From contig ONOG01000008.1 in NCBI GenBank assembly GCA_900319385.1, positions 22,296 to 86,295 on the forward strand: DNA of 64,000 nt. Reading direction: 5' to 3'. The DNA is from an uncultured Prevotellaceae bacterium. GTDB taxonomy: Bacteria; Bacteroidota; Bacteroidia; Bacteroidales; Bacteroidaceae. The notes under the pieces were generated by a model. That model was not told where the DNA came from, ran no database searches, and saw only the letters and a program-made list of their open reading frames with translations. Positions 1 to 7,997 of the stretch are shown here, piece after piece (positions within the stretch are counted from its first letter, which is position 1; each line of letters starts with the position of its first letter). The translations under genes and the position numbers were made by a program.

Positions 1-32
1 GTAATCGTACGTCGGTACATACCCCCCTATAC

Positions 33-75
33 AAATCCAAGTGCTTGGAAAAAAGTATTCTAAGTGCTTGGATTT
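33..75. repeat. Paired CCAAGTGCTTGG hairpin
   Basis: Two near-palindromic TCCAAGTGCTTGGA-type sequences (36-49 and 61-74) lie about 25 bp apart, and the outer AAATCCAAG (33-41) pairs with CTTGGATTT (67-75). It belongs to the same hairpin family as 6791-6821, 33303-33384 and 53570-53611. Its position just inside the window edge hides which gene it follows; by analogy with the other copies it may mark the 3' end of an upstream gene. Confidence 0.6.
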
Positions 76-160
76 CTATTTATATGGGATGAAAAGACGG
101 ATTGCAGCACCGCATAAATACCATCTGCAACAGAGTACGAGTTTGAAAAAATCCTATTAT

Positions 161-189
161 TTGCCAAAAAACCTATGTTTTGCCACACA
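161..189 (+). promoter_or_regulatory. Direct-repeat operator upstream of the AraC-type gene
   Basis: TTGCCAAAAA (161-170) and TTTTGCCACACA (178-189) form a direct repeat separated by 7 bp. A matching site (TTGCCAAAAA, 7 bp, TTTTGCCAAACA) lies at 5152-5180. In both cases the site ends 50 bp before the -7 promoter box. Direct repeats of this size are typical of AraC-family operators, so autoregulation is plausible but inferred. Confidence 0.5.
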
Positions 190-210
190 GGTTAAACTAA
201 AATAATCTGT

Positions 211-246
211 TTGTTTGCCATTTGTGCAGAGTTTTACGTAATTTTG
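211..246 (+). promoter_or_regulatory. Promoter of the AraC-type regulator
   Basis: TTTG at 214-217 and TAATTTTG at 239-246 match the Bacteroidetes -33/-7 promoter (TTTG, about 19-21 bp, TAnnTTTG). The -7 box lies inside the longest possible reading frame starting at TTG 222, which argues that translation really begins at ATG 282. Confidence 0.6.
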
Positions 247-281
247 CAAACCGTTTGTTGGAACAATATAGACCTATTTCA

Positions 282-911
282 ATGTCCGCACTACAGATTT
301 TCATCCTTAGCGCACTGGTCGTTTTATTGCTTTCGGTTGCTGTAAGTTTGTACTTTGGCTATAAATTGTCAAAGCGCATGCAGCATGACAATACGCATTT
401 GAGAGGAATAGTGGACGAAATGGAACAGCGTACGGATCAACAGCAGAAACAACTCGAAGAATTGCAGGGTCAGTTGCAAACGTCGGACGAAGTTCTACAG
501 TTAAAGAGTCAGACTCGTGAAATGAGCGAAGACATTCGCAACACTGATCAGATGACAGACGAGGAGTTGATGAGTTGGATTGACAGACGTGTGGACGAGA
601 CTAAAATGTATCTCAATGCAGACCTCAAACTCAAGGGTATGGCTCACAGGCTCGGATTGACACAAAAACGTCTGCAAACTGTGCTGAAAGAACAGAGCCG
701 ATATGCTAATCTTTCAGAATATCTGACGGAAAAACGCTTCCTGGAGGCTTGCCGTCTGTTGCGCGAACAGCCGAACTGGACGATTGAGGCTGTGTGCGAA
801 GAGTCGGGTTTCGGCAGTCGTCGCACCTTTCACAATGTTTTTAAGGACAAACTGGGTTTGTCGCCTTCGCAGTATCGCCACAGCCAGGAAGGCGTAAAGC
901 ATGGACAATAA
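282..911 (+). CDS. Membrane-anchored AraC-family transcriptional regulator
   Basis: A 209-residue protein with one transmembrane helix (about residues 5-26), a charged Q/E-rich coiled coil (about 30-80) and a C-terminal AraC-type double helix-turn-helix (about 105-205). The latter shows the family pattern TIEAVCEESGF followed by F..VFK..LGLSPSQYR. Such regulators are thought to bind DNA from the inner membrane. A TTG start at 222 is possible, but a promoter -7 box at 239-246 lies inside that extension, so ATG 282 is preferred. A direct-repeat site at 161-189 precedes it and recurs before the 5278 lipoprotein gene, suggesting a small regulon. No sensor domain other than the helix and coiled coil is visible. 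Confidence 0.8.
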   Translation: MSALQIFILSALVVLLLSVAVSLYFGYKLSKRMQHDNTHLRGIVDEMEQRTDQQQKQLEELQGQLQTSDEVLQLKSQTREMSEDIRNTDQMTDEELMSWIDRRVDETKMYLNADLKLKGMAHRLGLTQKRLQTVLKEQSRYANLSEYLTEKRFLEACRLLREQPNWTIEAVCEESGFGSRRTFHNVFKDKLGLSPSQYRHSQEGVKHGQ

Positions 912-1067
912 GAGGGCAAAGGGATAGGCGAAAAATGAAAAGTGAAAAATGAGCGTCTCCGCGTATCATGAGTATTAAAAATACGTGTAGAATCCGTTTG
1001 ATACGTGGAAGCCATTAAAATAAATATCACCTCAATGCACAAAACAGAATAATTAATAGAATAGTTT

Positions 1068-2960
1068 ATGAAAAAGAATCTTCTTTGGATATTGGCCGCC
1101 ATCCTTACTTGTGGCTGTGTTGTGACTTCTTTCACATCATGTTCGGACAAGGATGATGATCCGTCAGGTACGGTAGAACCTCAGTTTAATGTAGAACAAG
1201 ACGAATTTAAGTGGGACTTTACCTACAACAATAAGGTATATCTGGATCCACGTATCAACAAGGACATCATCACTCCGCTCAGTGAACTGATGCCCAATCA
1301 GCAGGGGGCGATTGATGAAGACACGAAGGTTGTCATCATCAGTCGTTTCGACGATGTGCCCTTTGAACAGTTGGAGGCTGCCTACTATCGTGGCGCTACG
1401 ATTGCGATTGCAGCACCTACATCGGACGATATTGAACAGTTCTTTGACTTACACCCTGAATGGGACGGCGACTGGACTGACGACGCGATAGATAAGGCGT
1501 TTCTCTACTCGTTTAGTCTCCAAGGCGACCGCTTCCTGGTGATGGGTCCCGACGACCCCTCGACCGAAGAGGATGAGAGCAATGTGCCCCAGAGCAACCT
1601 GCCCGAGAACTGGGTGCAAAAGGCTGCTTATAACAACATCGGTCTGTGGGTGGACCATCTGATTGACATAGAGAGCGAGACAGATGAGACAAAGGAAGCC
1701 AAAGCCAGAACCGTAGCCGCTCGTGCAGCAGCACAGTACAAGGACGTGAACATTGCCGAGTGCTTTGCTGTCAAAACCTATGGCAAGAGTTTTTCCCTTC
1801 TGGTCACTGGTGCGTGGCGTAACGGAGAATCGGGTAAGGCGATTAAGGATTTTAGAAAAACAGCCGGTGTCCGTGTCAGCTACGGTGTGTACACAATGCA
1901 TGTGTATGACGGCCAGAAAGGGCAGGGCGACTATTATGCCATCACCATGGAGTCAAGTATTGCCAATAACAATATGCTGGAAAAATGGTATGTATGGAAT
2001 TGGACTTGGAACGACCGTGGCATAGGCCCTTATGCCAAAGAGTTTGAGGCGTGGACACTGCCGCTCGACCCAGAGGGCAAGACTTATAGCGATGATGTCA
2101 TCTTCTTCCCTGTAGGTACATCGCCCGTTCCCGAAACGACGATGGGCCAAACCACAACGAGCGATGAATACTCTTTCTCGCTCAAGACCGATATGACTTT
2201 AAGTGTATCTGCAAAAGACTCGGCCAAAGAAGGCGTAGCAGTAGAGGCTAAGGGACAGGTTGGCCTCAGCATGGGCTGGAACTGGGCCAAGAAGGTGCAG
2301 CGTACGGCTACTGATATTTCCTATGTCAAAATGGTTGACAACAATAATGCGCAGAAACACAAGGTTGTGTTCAATAACCTGCCTAAGGCCAGTCCAGACA
2401 CCGAATTCGGATTTAAGGAACAGGAGGGCAACCAGAGTTACAAAGGTACAGTTGACATTAAATCAGCCTGGATATGGTATAAGCCTGACGTTCGCGACGG
2501 TTCCAAGGAACAACCTGTCACCATGAAGTTCGTCGGCAGATATCAGTACGGCTGGTCATGGCACGACGGTGCAAAGATTTTCGGTATCGGCGACTATAAA
2601 CCCGTGGAATGGACGGATGAAAGATGGGTTTATGAGTCATTCAAACTCGACCCCATCATCCGCGATCGCTATGGCCTGATCCAACTGCAGAACGACTTCA
2701 CGGATCTCTACATTTTCAATATTCGTGTCATAGACATGGATAATCCTACCAAGTTCACGGATTTCAGGAAGAGCTATTCACCCGGTGAACTCATCTCGCT
2801 GTCAGCCTATCCAGTTGAAGGCAGATACACGGTTATGTTTAAGGCCGGAACGAATGCGTCCAATGTCCAGGACTACAAATACATAACTCAGCCGAATGTG
2901 CCTCTGAACCACCTGGAGCCTACCGTGCTGAAGGCAGCGTTTGATTTTGCTCAAAATTAA
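1068..2960 (+). CDS. Large lipoprotein of unknown function, possible beta-pore-former
   Basis: A 630-residue protein with a lysine-rich N-terminus, a hydrophobic signal and a lipobox ending at Cys25 (FTSC), so probably membrane-anchored. I do not recognise a family with certainty. Residues about 360-415 are a Ser/Thr/Gly-rich stretch with alternating polar and apolar residues, followed by an aromatic-rich C-terminal half (WNW, WHDG, YGWSW). This resembles the stem and rim layout of leukocidin-type beta-barrel toxins, but only as inference. The gene ends 6 bp before the next lipoprotein gene, whose signal peptide is very similar, so the two are almost certainly co-transcribed. No clear -7 box was found in the 157-bp upstream gap, which holds only short GAAAAATGAAAAGTG tracts. 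Confidence 0.7.
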   Translation: MKKNLLWILAAILTCGCVVTSFTSCSDKDDDPSGTVEPQFNVEQDEFKWDFTYNNKVYLDPRINKDIITPLSELMPNQQGAIDEDTKVVIISRFDDVPFEQLEAAYYRGATIAIAAPTSDDIEQFFDLHPEWDGDWTDDAIDKAFLYSFSLQGDRFLVMGPDDPSTEEDESNVPQSNLPENWVQKAAYNNIGLWVDHLIDIESETDETKEAKARTVAARAAAQYKDVNIAECFAVKTYGKSFSLLVTGAWRNGESGKAIKDFRKTAGVRVSYGVYTMHVYDGQKGQGDYYAITMESSIANNNMLEKWYVWNWTWNDRGIGPYAKEFEAWTLPLDPEGKTYSDDVIFFPVGTSPVPETTMGQTTTSDEYSFSLKTDMTLSVSAKDSAKEGVAVEAKGQVGLSMGWNWAKKVQRTATDISYVKMVDNNNAQKHKVVFNNLPKASPDTEFGFKEQEGNQSYKGTVDIKSAWIWYKPDVRDGSKEQPVTMKFVGRYQYGWSWHDGAKIFGIGDYKPVEWTDERWVYESFKLDPIIRDRYGLIQLQNDFTDLYIFNIRVIDMDNPTKFTDFRKSYSPGELISLSAYPVEGRYTVMFKAGTNASNVQDYKYITQPNVPLNHLEPTVLKAAFDFAQN

Positions 2961-2966
2961 AAAAAC

Positions 2967-4484
2967 ATGAAGAAGAATATCATCTGGTTGCTGGCAGCCA
3001 TCCTGTCGTGTGGACTCATGCTGACAGCATGTTCAAGCAACGACGACTTTACAGAACCTGTGAAGCCAGACGATGAGGTGAAAATGCCGGAGGTGAGCCG
3101 CGATTTTGACAAAGTGGCTGACTGGATGGCTGCGGCTGTGCAGAAATGCCACCCGAACATTCGGAAGGCATGGAACAACGATGCTGACCCCGCCGACTTC
3201 AATCTCCTGCTGGCCAACAGCGAGAAAACCCGCATCTACCTCATCAATCCCAATACCAAGAAGGAAGTGCCACAGGCAGAGTGGACCGATGTGTTGAAGC
3301 AAAGTCTGGATGAGACCACCAGTTTTGCCCATCTCCCCTTCGATGGAAAGAACTGTACCATCATTCTTGTTGATTTCAATGAGCTCGACGCCTTGAAAGA
3401 AATAAAGTCGCAGTATGCTGGTCGAGAGGTCACTGACGAGGACTATATGTTCGATTTGCTGGCGCTCTTCTACCATGAGTCCTTCCATGCCTATGTGCAG
3501 ACGTCTTTGAAAGACTGGCAGAATGGTGAAGGTGAATACAACCGTAGTCAGAGTTATCCTATCGACTACAACCCTCGCATCTATCGTAAGCTGGCCTTGC
3601 TGGCACTGAGGAACGTATGGGATGACAACAGCAAGAAGGAGGCGCAGTATGCCCGTGCCAATTATTGGACAAACAAGTACGAGCAGGCCTATGCTACCGA
3701 GGCTGCTGGCATCAAGAGCACAGACATTGACGAGGCAACAGCCGACTATTTCGAGCGTAATGTCCTGCACCCCGCCTTCAATCGTTATCCTTTGATCAAT
3801 GATATTAATGGTTTTGAGTTAGGCTCAATGGTCAGCATAGAGAGCTATCTGAGCAGCATCGCAATCCAGCTCGCACAGCGTGAAGGTAGGCTTAATGAGG
3901 CAATCGAGGCCTTTAAGTCACAGACACTGACGCCCATCAACTTCCTGCTTCAGGATGTCGCTGTGCCTGCGGTGTATGATGAGAGTCAGGACGCTGCTGA
4001 CATCGAGCGTATTCGTCAGGCCACATCGAAGAATATCGGCGATGAGAGCCCCGCCTTGCAACCGGTGATACAGGCCTGTGAAGTCCACAAGGCAGGTGAA
4101 GCTATCTATTTGGGTGTCTTGTTTGTCAGTGGTAGCAATTCCAACAGTCAGGGTGACTTTGTGTTGACGGATTTGCCTGGCTATGGATGTGAAGCCGTCT
4201 ATAGCGTGTCAACCATCAACTACGATATCCAGGAGAAAACCATCATGACGCATAGCGAGTACCTACTCGTGCCTATTGAGAATGCTGATGCGTTGACCTT
4301 GGAGGGTCTGCATGATGTGCAAGACGTGAGTTCGTCTATCGGAGCTGTTGCCATTACGCAAGAAGCACAAGTCACCGCAGTCAATGGCGTTGATGGCTTC
4401 ACGATGAAGACACTTCCCTTCAAGGTCTATATCGGAAAGGACTCCTACGGCAATTCCTACTATCTTTGTTCAGAAAAGAAGTAA
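2967..4484 (+). CDS. Lipoprotein zinc metallopeptidase (zincin fold)
   Basis: A 505-residue lipoprotein with a lipobox at Cys22 (LTAC). Residues 168-176 read FYHESFHAY, an HExxH zinc site with His170, Glu171 and His174. Glu256 in the downstream motif DIDEATADYF is a good candidate for the third zinc ligand, as in gluzincin-like families. The C-terminal about 120 residues look like a separate beta domain. It follows the 1068 lipoprotein by 6 bp and shares its signal-peptide sequence (MKKN then IWLLAAILSCG), implying a two-gene operon and possibly functional pairing. Substrate unknown. The motif is seen directly; the enzymatic activity is inferred. Confidence 0.75.
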   Translation: MKKNIIWLLAAILSCGLMLTACSSNDDFTEPVKPDDEVKMPEVSRDFDKVADWMAAAVQKCHPNIRKAWNNDADPADFNLLLANSEKTRIYLINPNTKKEVPQAEWTDVLKQSLDETTSFAHLPFDGKNCTIILVDFNELDALKEIKSQYAGREVTDEDYMFDLLALFYHESFHAYVQTSLKDWQNGEGEYNRSQSYPIDYNPRIYRKLALLALRNVWDDNSKKEAQYARANYWTNKYEQAYATEAAGIKSTDIDEATADYFERNVLHPAFNRYPLINDINGFELGSMVSIESYLSSIAIQLAQREGRLNEAIEAFKSQTLTPINFLLQDVAVPAVYDESQDAADIERIRQATSKNIGDESPALQPVIQACEVHKAGEAIYLGVLFVSGSNSNSQGDFVLTDLPGYGCEAVYSVSTINYDIQEKTIMTHSEYLLVPIENADALTLEGLHDVQDVSSSIGAVAITQEAQVTAVNGVDGFTMKTLPFKVYIGKDSYGNSYYLCSEKK

Positions 4485-4498
4485 AGAAAGAATATTGC

Positions 4499-5050
4499 TT
4501 ACACCAACGCTCGGCGTAGAACCCATGCATAAATGAGTTCTACGCCGACTGTTATTACATCGAGTAGAAGCAGGGGAAAATGAGGCTGGAGCACGTCGTA
4601 GAATATTGGCATGTAACTGACGACGAGAATGCGGACAATCATCCAGATACCAGTGTGCATCAGCCGACCGCGATATAGCATCAAGAGGCCTGTGCCGAGT
4701 GGCAGATAGACGGGTTGCAGTGCCAAGGCAACGGGCAGGCCGAACACTGAGTCAACGGCAGGGAATGCTGAACAGAGAAATCCGAGCAGGTTCAGGGTGA
4801 TGGCTAACCACCACAATGTAGTGAGAGGTCGTGAAAGTTTTTTCATGCCGCGCAAATATGCCCAGTAGATGACAACCATGCCCAGGGTTTGCAGTAAAGC
4901 ATTGACGAGAGGCTGTTCGGCCCTCATCCAGTTCAGAATGCTGGTGGTGGTACAGATGGCTGAGATGACCATAATGGCAAATGCGGCTTCGATGATCCAT
5001 CGCTTCAGACCACTCTCCAGGTGGTTGATGTTCGTGTCTGTATTGTCCAT
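4499..5050 (-). CDS. Small integral membrane protein
   Basis: A 183-residue protein with about six predicted transmembrane helices (starting near residues 18, 47, 77, 107, 135 and 160) and almost no soluble domain. I do not recognise the family, and no catalytic motif is visible. It is convergent with the zincin lipoprotein gene (14 bp between stops) and is transcribed from a promoter with a -7 box at 5074-5081, divergent from the 5278 lipoprotein. Confidence 0.7.
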   Translation of the reverse strand: MDNTDTNINHLESGLKRWIIEAAFAIMVISAICTTTSILNWMRAEQPLVNALLQTLGMVVIYWAYLRGMKKLSRPLTTLWWLAITLNLLGFLCSAFPAVDSVFGLPVALALQPVYLPLGTGLLMLYRGRLMHTGIWMIVRILVVSYMPIFYDVLQPHFPLLLLDVITVGVELIYAWVLRRALV

Positions 5051-5073
5051 GATTGATATCTTTTATTTTATTG

Positions 5074-5081
5074 CAAAGTTA
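5074..5081 (-). promoter_or_regulatory. -7 promoter box for the membrane protein gene
   Basis: CAAAGTTA on the plus strand is TAACTTTG on the minus strand, a perfect Bacteroidetes -7 box located 24 bp upstream of the start codon. Confidence 0.55.
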
Positions 5082-5151
5082 CGTTTTTTTTGCTTACATT
5101 CGTTTTTATGGGTGTAAGAAAATAGCCGAAAAGAAAGAGAATTGACTGATT

Positions 5152-5180
5152 TTGCCAAAAAGGTCTAATTTTGCCAAACA
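5152..5180 (+). promoter_or_regulatory. Second copy of the TTGCCAAAAA direct-repeat operator
   Basis: TTGCCAAAAA (5152-5161), a 7-bp spacer, then TTTTGCCAAACA (5169-5180). It matches 161-189 in sequence, spacing and distance (50 bp) to the -7 box, which suggests that both promoters are bound by the same activator, perhaps the AraC-type protein at 282-911. Confidence 0.5.
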
Positions 5181-5209
5181 ACTTTCTTAATTTTCTTTCA
5201 ACAAATATC

Positions 5210-5237
5210 TTTGTTTTTAGCAAAACCCTTACCTTTG
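5210..5237 (+). promoter_or_regulatory. Promoter of the 5278 lipoprotein
   Basis: TACCTTTG at 5230-5237 is a perfect -7 box. The only upstream TTTG (5210-5213) is spaced about 16 bp away, shorter than the usual 19-21 bp, consistent with a promoter that needs an activator. Confidence 0.5.
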
Positions 5238-5277
5238 CATTTGACAATATTGTCTATTCTTTATTATTTTTTTTATC

Positions 5278-5961
5278 ATGAAAAAGAATCTCGCATGTAT
5301 GAAGGCTTTTGGCCTGATCTGCGCTCTCGGCGCATTGACGCTCGTGGGCTGTGGTAGTGATACAAAGACAGAGTTAATCCCCATCAACGGTGGTGGCGAT
5401 CCGACTCCCGAAAAGGATGTGAACGCAACGTCAGCCGTTGTGACGTACGATGTGACGGCACCTGGCACGTTGATGGCTACACTGGAAAAAGTGGGTAAGC
5501 AGACGCCGCTGGTTCGCTACGTGGATGCCTCTGGGGCGGTGAAGGAAGAACCCTTTACGGGCACTTTCAAGAAGACGGTCGAAATCCCTGTGACCAGCGA
5601 AGGTGTTGATATGGCTTACGAGGTGCTCCTGTTGCCGAAGACACAGGACGAGCTGAAGGCTCTGGGTGCCGACCAGAACCTGGACTTCACTGGCATGGGC
5701 AAGATGAAGTTCTACGTAAAGTATGACGACGGCACGAAGTCGGATGAAATCAGTGCCGAAGAATTGGGTGTGCTGAAGTACACATCGATGAAATGTACGG
5801 ATGCTGAGAAGTTGGCTTCGGACTTCACAAGATACGTGGACCGTTTCGGTGGCTTCCCGCTCTTTGCTGTCTGCATTTCTTACACGAAGAATTCCTATGG
5901 CAGCTATACCGTCAACAATAGTGCTGGCACATTCTGGAGAGAACACGCCTATGCACAATAA
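5278..5961 (+). CDS. Lipoprotein of unknown function
   Basis: A 227-residue protein with a signal peptide and lipobox ending at Cys25 (LVGC), followed by a flexible GGGDPTPEKD linker. The mature part looks all-beta, but no known domain is recognised. Its promoter carries the same direct-repeat site as the AraC-type regulator's promoter, so it is a candidate member of that regulon. The gene lies 25 bp upstream of the 5987 secreted protein and is probably co-transcribed with it. Confidence 0.7.
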   Translation: MKKNLACMKAFGLICALGALTLVGCGSDTKTELIPINGGGDPTPEKDVNATSAVVTYDVTAPGTLMATLEKVGKQTPLVRYVDASGAVKEEPFTGTFKKTVEIPVTSEGVDMAYEVLLLPKTQDELKALGADQNLDFTGMGKMKFYVKYDDGTKSDEISAEELGVLKYTSMKCTDAEKLASDFTRYVDRFGGFPLFAVCISYTKNSYGSYTVNNSAGTFWREHAYAQ

Positions 5962-5986
5962 GGCTTATTCTTAAAAAGCAGAATCT

Positions 5987-6763
5987 ATGAACAAGAAAGT
6001 CATCCTGTCTGCGCTCCTGATGCTGTCGGCAACAGGATTGGCCCACGCGCAGTGGACCAACTGGGACACGCAAACGACCATCCGTGGTGTGTTCGGTGCT
6101 GCCAATGCGCTGATTGAATCGTCTGAACGTAAGAAGCAGATGGAGATTGAGGCGCAGCAGAAGGTGCAGTTCGAACAGTCGTTCAAGGATAAAATGGCTG
6201 AGGCCAAGGAACTGGAAGGCTTTGAACAATGGGAAGATGCCTTGGACAAGTATGAGGATGCTGCGTCGCTCAACTGCAAGTACGGTTATGTGGACCAGCG
6301 CAACTTGTCGAACAAGATTACCAGTCTGTACAAGAAGGCTGGCCGCGAGGAACCCGGTCCGAGCATTCTCAACAACGACAAGGTGACGCTGAGCGACTAT
6401 TCGGGCTACCGCTACATGAAGGAGAACCCCATCTACACGAGCAAGAAAAACGGTACGGGCCGGATTATACGCGTGGCCTGCAGCGCTACAGAAACGCGCA
6501 TCGAGATGGAGTGTGAGACGCTCAAGGCAAATGCCTCTGCGTCCATTCCTGGCAGCACCTATATCAAGGGTAACAAGGGTGGTAAACTGGAACTGACGAG
6601 TGTCGAAAACATCACCGTCTCTCCTGGATCCACCGCCATGCCTTGGCCGCATCAGAAGTTGCGCTTCGCCCTGATTTTCCCGCCGCTTCCCGCCGATGCC
6701 ACGGAGTTTGACTTTGTCGCACCGAAGACGGTGTGGATGTTCAAGGACATCAAGTGCAGATAA
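5987..6763 (+). CDS. Secreted protein with TPR-like and beta domains
   Basis: A 258-residue protein with a cleavable signal peptide (cleavage after AHA, residue 21). Residues about 45-110 are helical and resemble a single tetratricopeptide unit (EQWEDALDKYEDAASLN). The C-terminal half, ending in FALIFPPLPADATEFDF and W-FKDIK, looks like a small beta domain common in Bacteroidales periplasmic proteins. No catalytic residues recognised. It follows the 5278 lipoprotein closely and is ended by the hairpin at 6791-6830. Confidence 0.7.
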   Translation: MNKKVILSALLMLSATGLAHAQWTNWDTQTTIRGVFGAANALIESSERKKQMEIEAQQKVQFEQSFKDKMAEAKELEGFEQWEDALDKYEDAASLNCKYGYVDQRNLSNKITSLYKKAGREEPGPSILNNDKVTLSDYSGYRYMKENPIYTSKKNGTGRIIRVACSATETRIEMECETLKANASASIPGSTYIKGNKGGKLELTSVENITVSPGSTAMPWPHQKLRFALIFPPLPADATEFDFVAPKTVWMFKDIKCR

Positions 6764-6790
6764 CGCTGTTTCTGCGCACTTAAAAAATGC

Positions 6791-6830
6791 TGAGCGCTTG
6801 GATGTGACGTCCAAGCGCTCAGTTCTTTTT
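6791..6830. terminator. Terminator between convergent genes (AAGCGCTT family)
   Basis: TGAGCGCTTGGA (6791-6802) pairs perfectly with TCCAAGCGCTCA (6810-6821) around a 7-nt loop, followed by a T-rich run. It lies 27 bp after the 5987 gene and 22 bp after the argD stop, so it can serve both strands. Confidence 0.8.
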
Positions 6831-6843
6831 TCATGTCCAATGT

Positions 6844-7980
6844 CTATACAGATTGCAGCACCGTGGCGAGACGTTGGCAGAAGTCGTCGACGTCGGCTGT
6901 GGTGAGGCAGAGCGGCGGTAGCAGACGGAGGGTCGTGGTGCCGCTGCAGCCGGTGAAGCAGTGCTGCTCGTGGACAAGTCGGTTGCGCACCTCCTTGTAG
7001 GGGATGTCGAGTTCGACACCGATCATGAGGCCTCGACCGCGTACATCGGTGACGTGTGGAAGATGCATCGAACGCAACTTCTCCATCAGATAGTTACCGA
7101 CACGGTCGGCATTCTGCACCAGATTCTCTTCTTCCATGACGTCGAGAACGGCCAGTGCGGCTGCACAAGCGAGATGGTTGCCGCCGAAGGTGGTGCCGAG
7201 CTGGCCATAGACGGGCTGGAACTCGGGCGAGATGAGCAGGGCACCCATCGGGAAACCGTTGGCGATGCCTTTGGCCACGGTGATGAGGTCGGGTGCGGCA
7301 CCCAGCCACTGGTGGGCAAAGAAACGTCCGGAGCGTCCGTAGCCGCATTGGATTTCGTCGGCAATGAGCACGGCACCGTACTGTGTGCAGAGGCGGCGCA
7401 GACCTTGCCAGAACTCGGGCGTGAGCAGACGAATGCCGCCGACACCCTGGATGCACTCGACGATGCAGGCGCAGACGTCGCCCTTCGAGAGCTCACGCTG
7501 CCAGGCGTCGAGGTCGTTCAGCGGCAGGTAGGTGACGTGGCCGTTGGCATTGACGGGTGCGATGATTTTGGGGTTGTTCGTCGCTTCGACGGCGAGCGAG
7601 GTGCGTCCGTGGAACGACTTTTCGAGGGCGAGGATGCGGGTGCGGCCTGTGTGGAAGGAGGCCAGTTTGAGGGCATTCTCGTTGGCCTCGGCACCGCTGT
7701 TGATGAGGAACAGCTGCCAGTTGTCGTAGCCGCAGGCACGGCCCAGCCGCTCAGCGAGTTGCTGCTGCAGGGGGTTCTGCACAGAGTTGCTGTAGAACCC
7801 GAGTTTCTGCAACTGCTCACTCACCTTCTGTATGTAGTGCGGATGCGAGTGCCCGATGCTGATGACGGCATGTCCGCCGTACAGGTCCAGGTATTCCTGA
7901 CCGTCGGCGTCCCACACGTGGCAGCCTTGTCCGCGCTCGATCGTGATGGGGAAGAGGGGATATACGTCGAAAAGTTTCAT
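6844..7980 (-). CDS. argD: Acetylornithine/succinylornithine aminotransferase
   Basis: A 378-residue class III PLP aminotransferase. It converts N-acyl-glutamate semialdehyde and glutamate to N-acylornithine and 2-oxoglutarate in arginine synthesis. Lys237 in TVAKGIANGFPMGALL is the PLP Schiff-base lysine, and ADEIQ (Asp208) contacts the cofactor ring nitrogen. NSGAEANENALKLA is the family phosphate-binding region. It is the last gene of the argR-GNAT-argG-argC-argD operon, 17 bp after argC. Whether the acyl group is acetyl or succinyl cannot be told from this gene; some Bacteroidales use succinyl intermediates. Confidence 0.92.
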   Translation of the reverse strand: MKLFDVYPLFPITIERGQGCHVWDADGQEYLDLYGGHAVISIGHSHPHYIQKVSEQLQKLGFYSNSVQNPLQQQLAERLGRACGYDNWQLFLINSGAEANENALKLASFHTGRTRILALEKSFHGRTSLAVEATNNPKIIAPVNANGHVTYLPLNDLDAWQRELSKGDVCACIVECIQGVGGIRLLTPEFWQGLRRLCTQYGAVLIADEIQCGYGRSGRFFAHQWLGAAPDLITVAKGIANGFPMGALLISPEFQPVYGQLGTTFGGNHLACAAALAVLDVMEEENLVQNADRVGNYLMEKLRSMHLPHVTDVRGRGLMIGVELDIPYKEVRNRLVHEQHCFTGCSGTTTLRLLPPLCLTTADVDDFCQRLATVLQSV

Positions 7981-7997
7981 AATCTGTGTATTTAACT

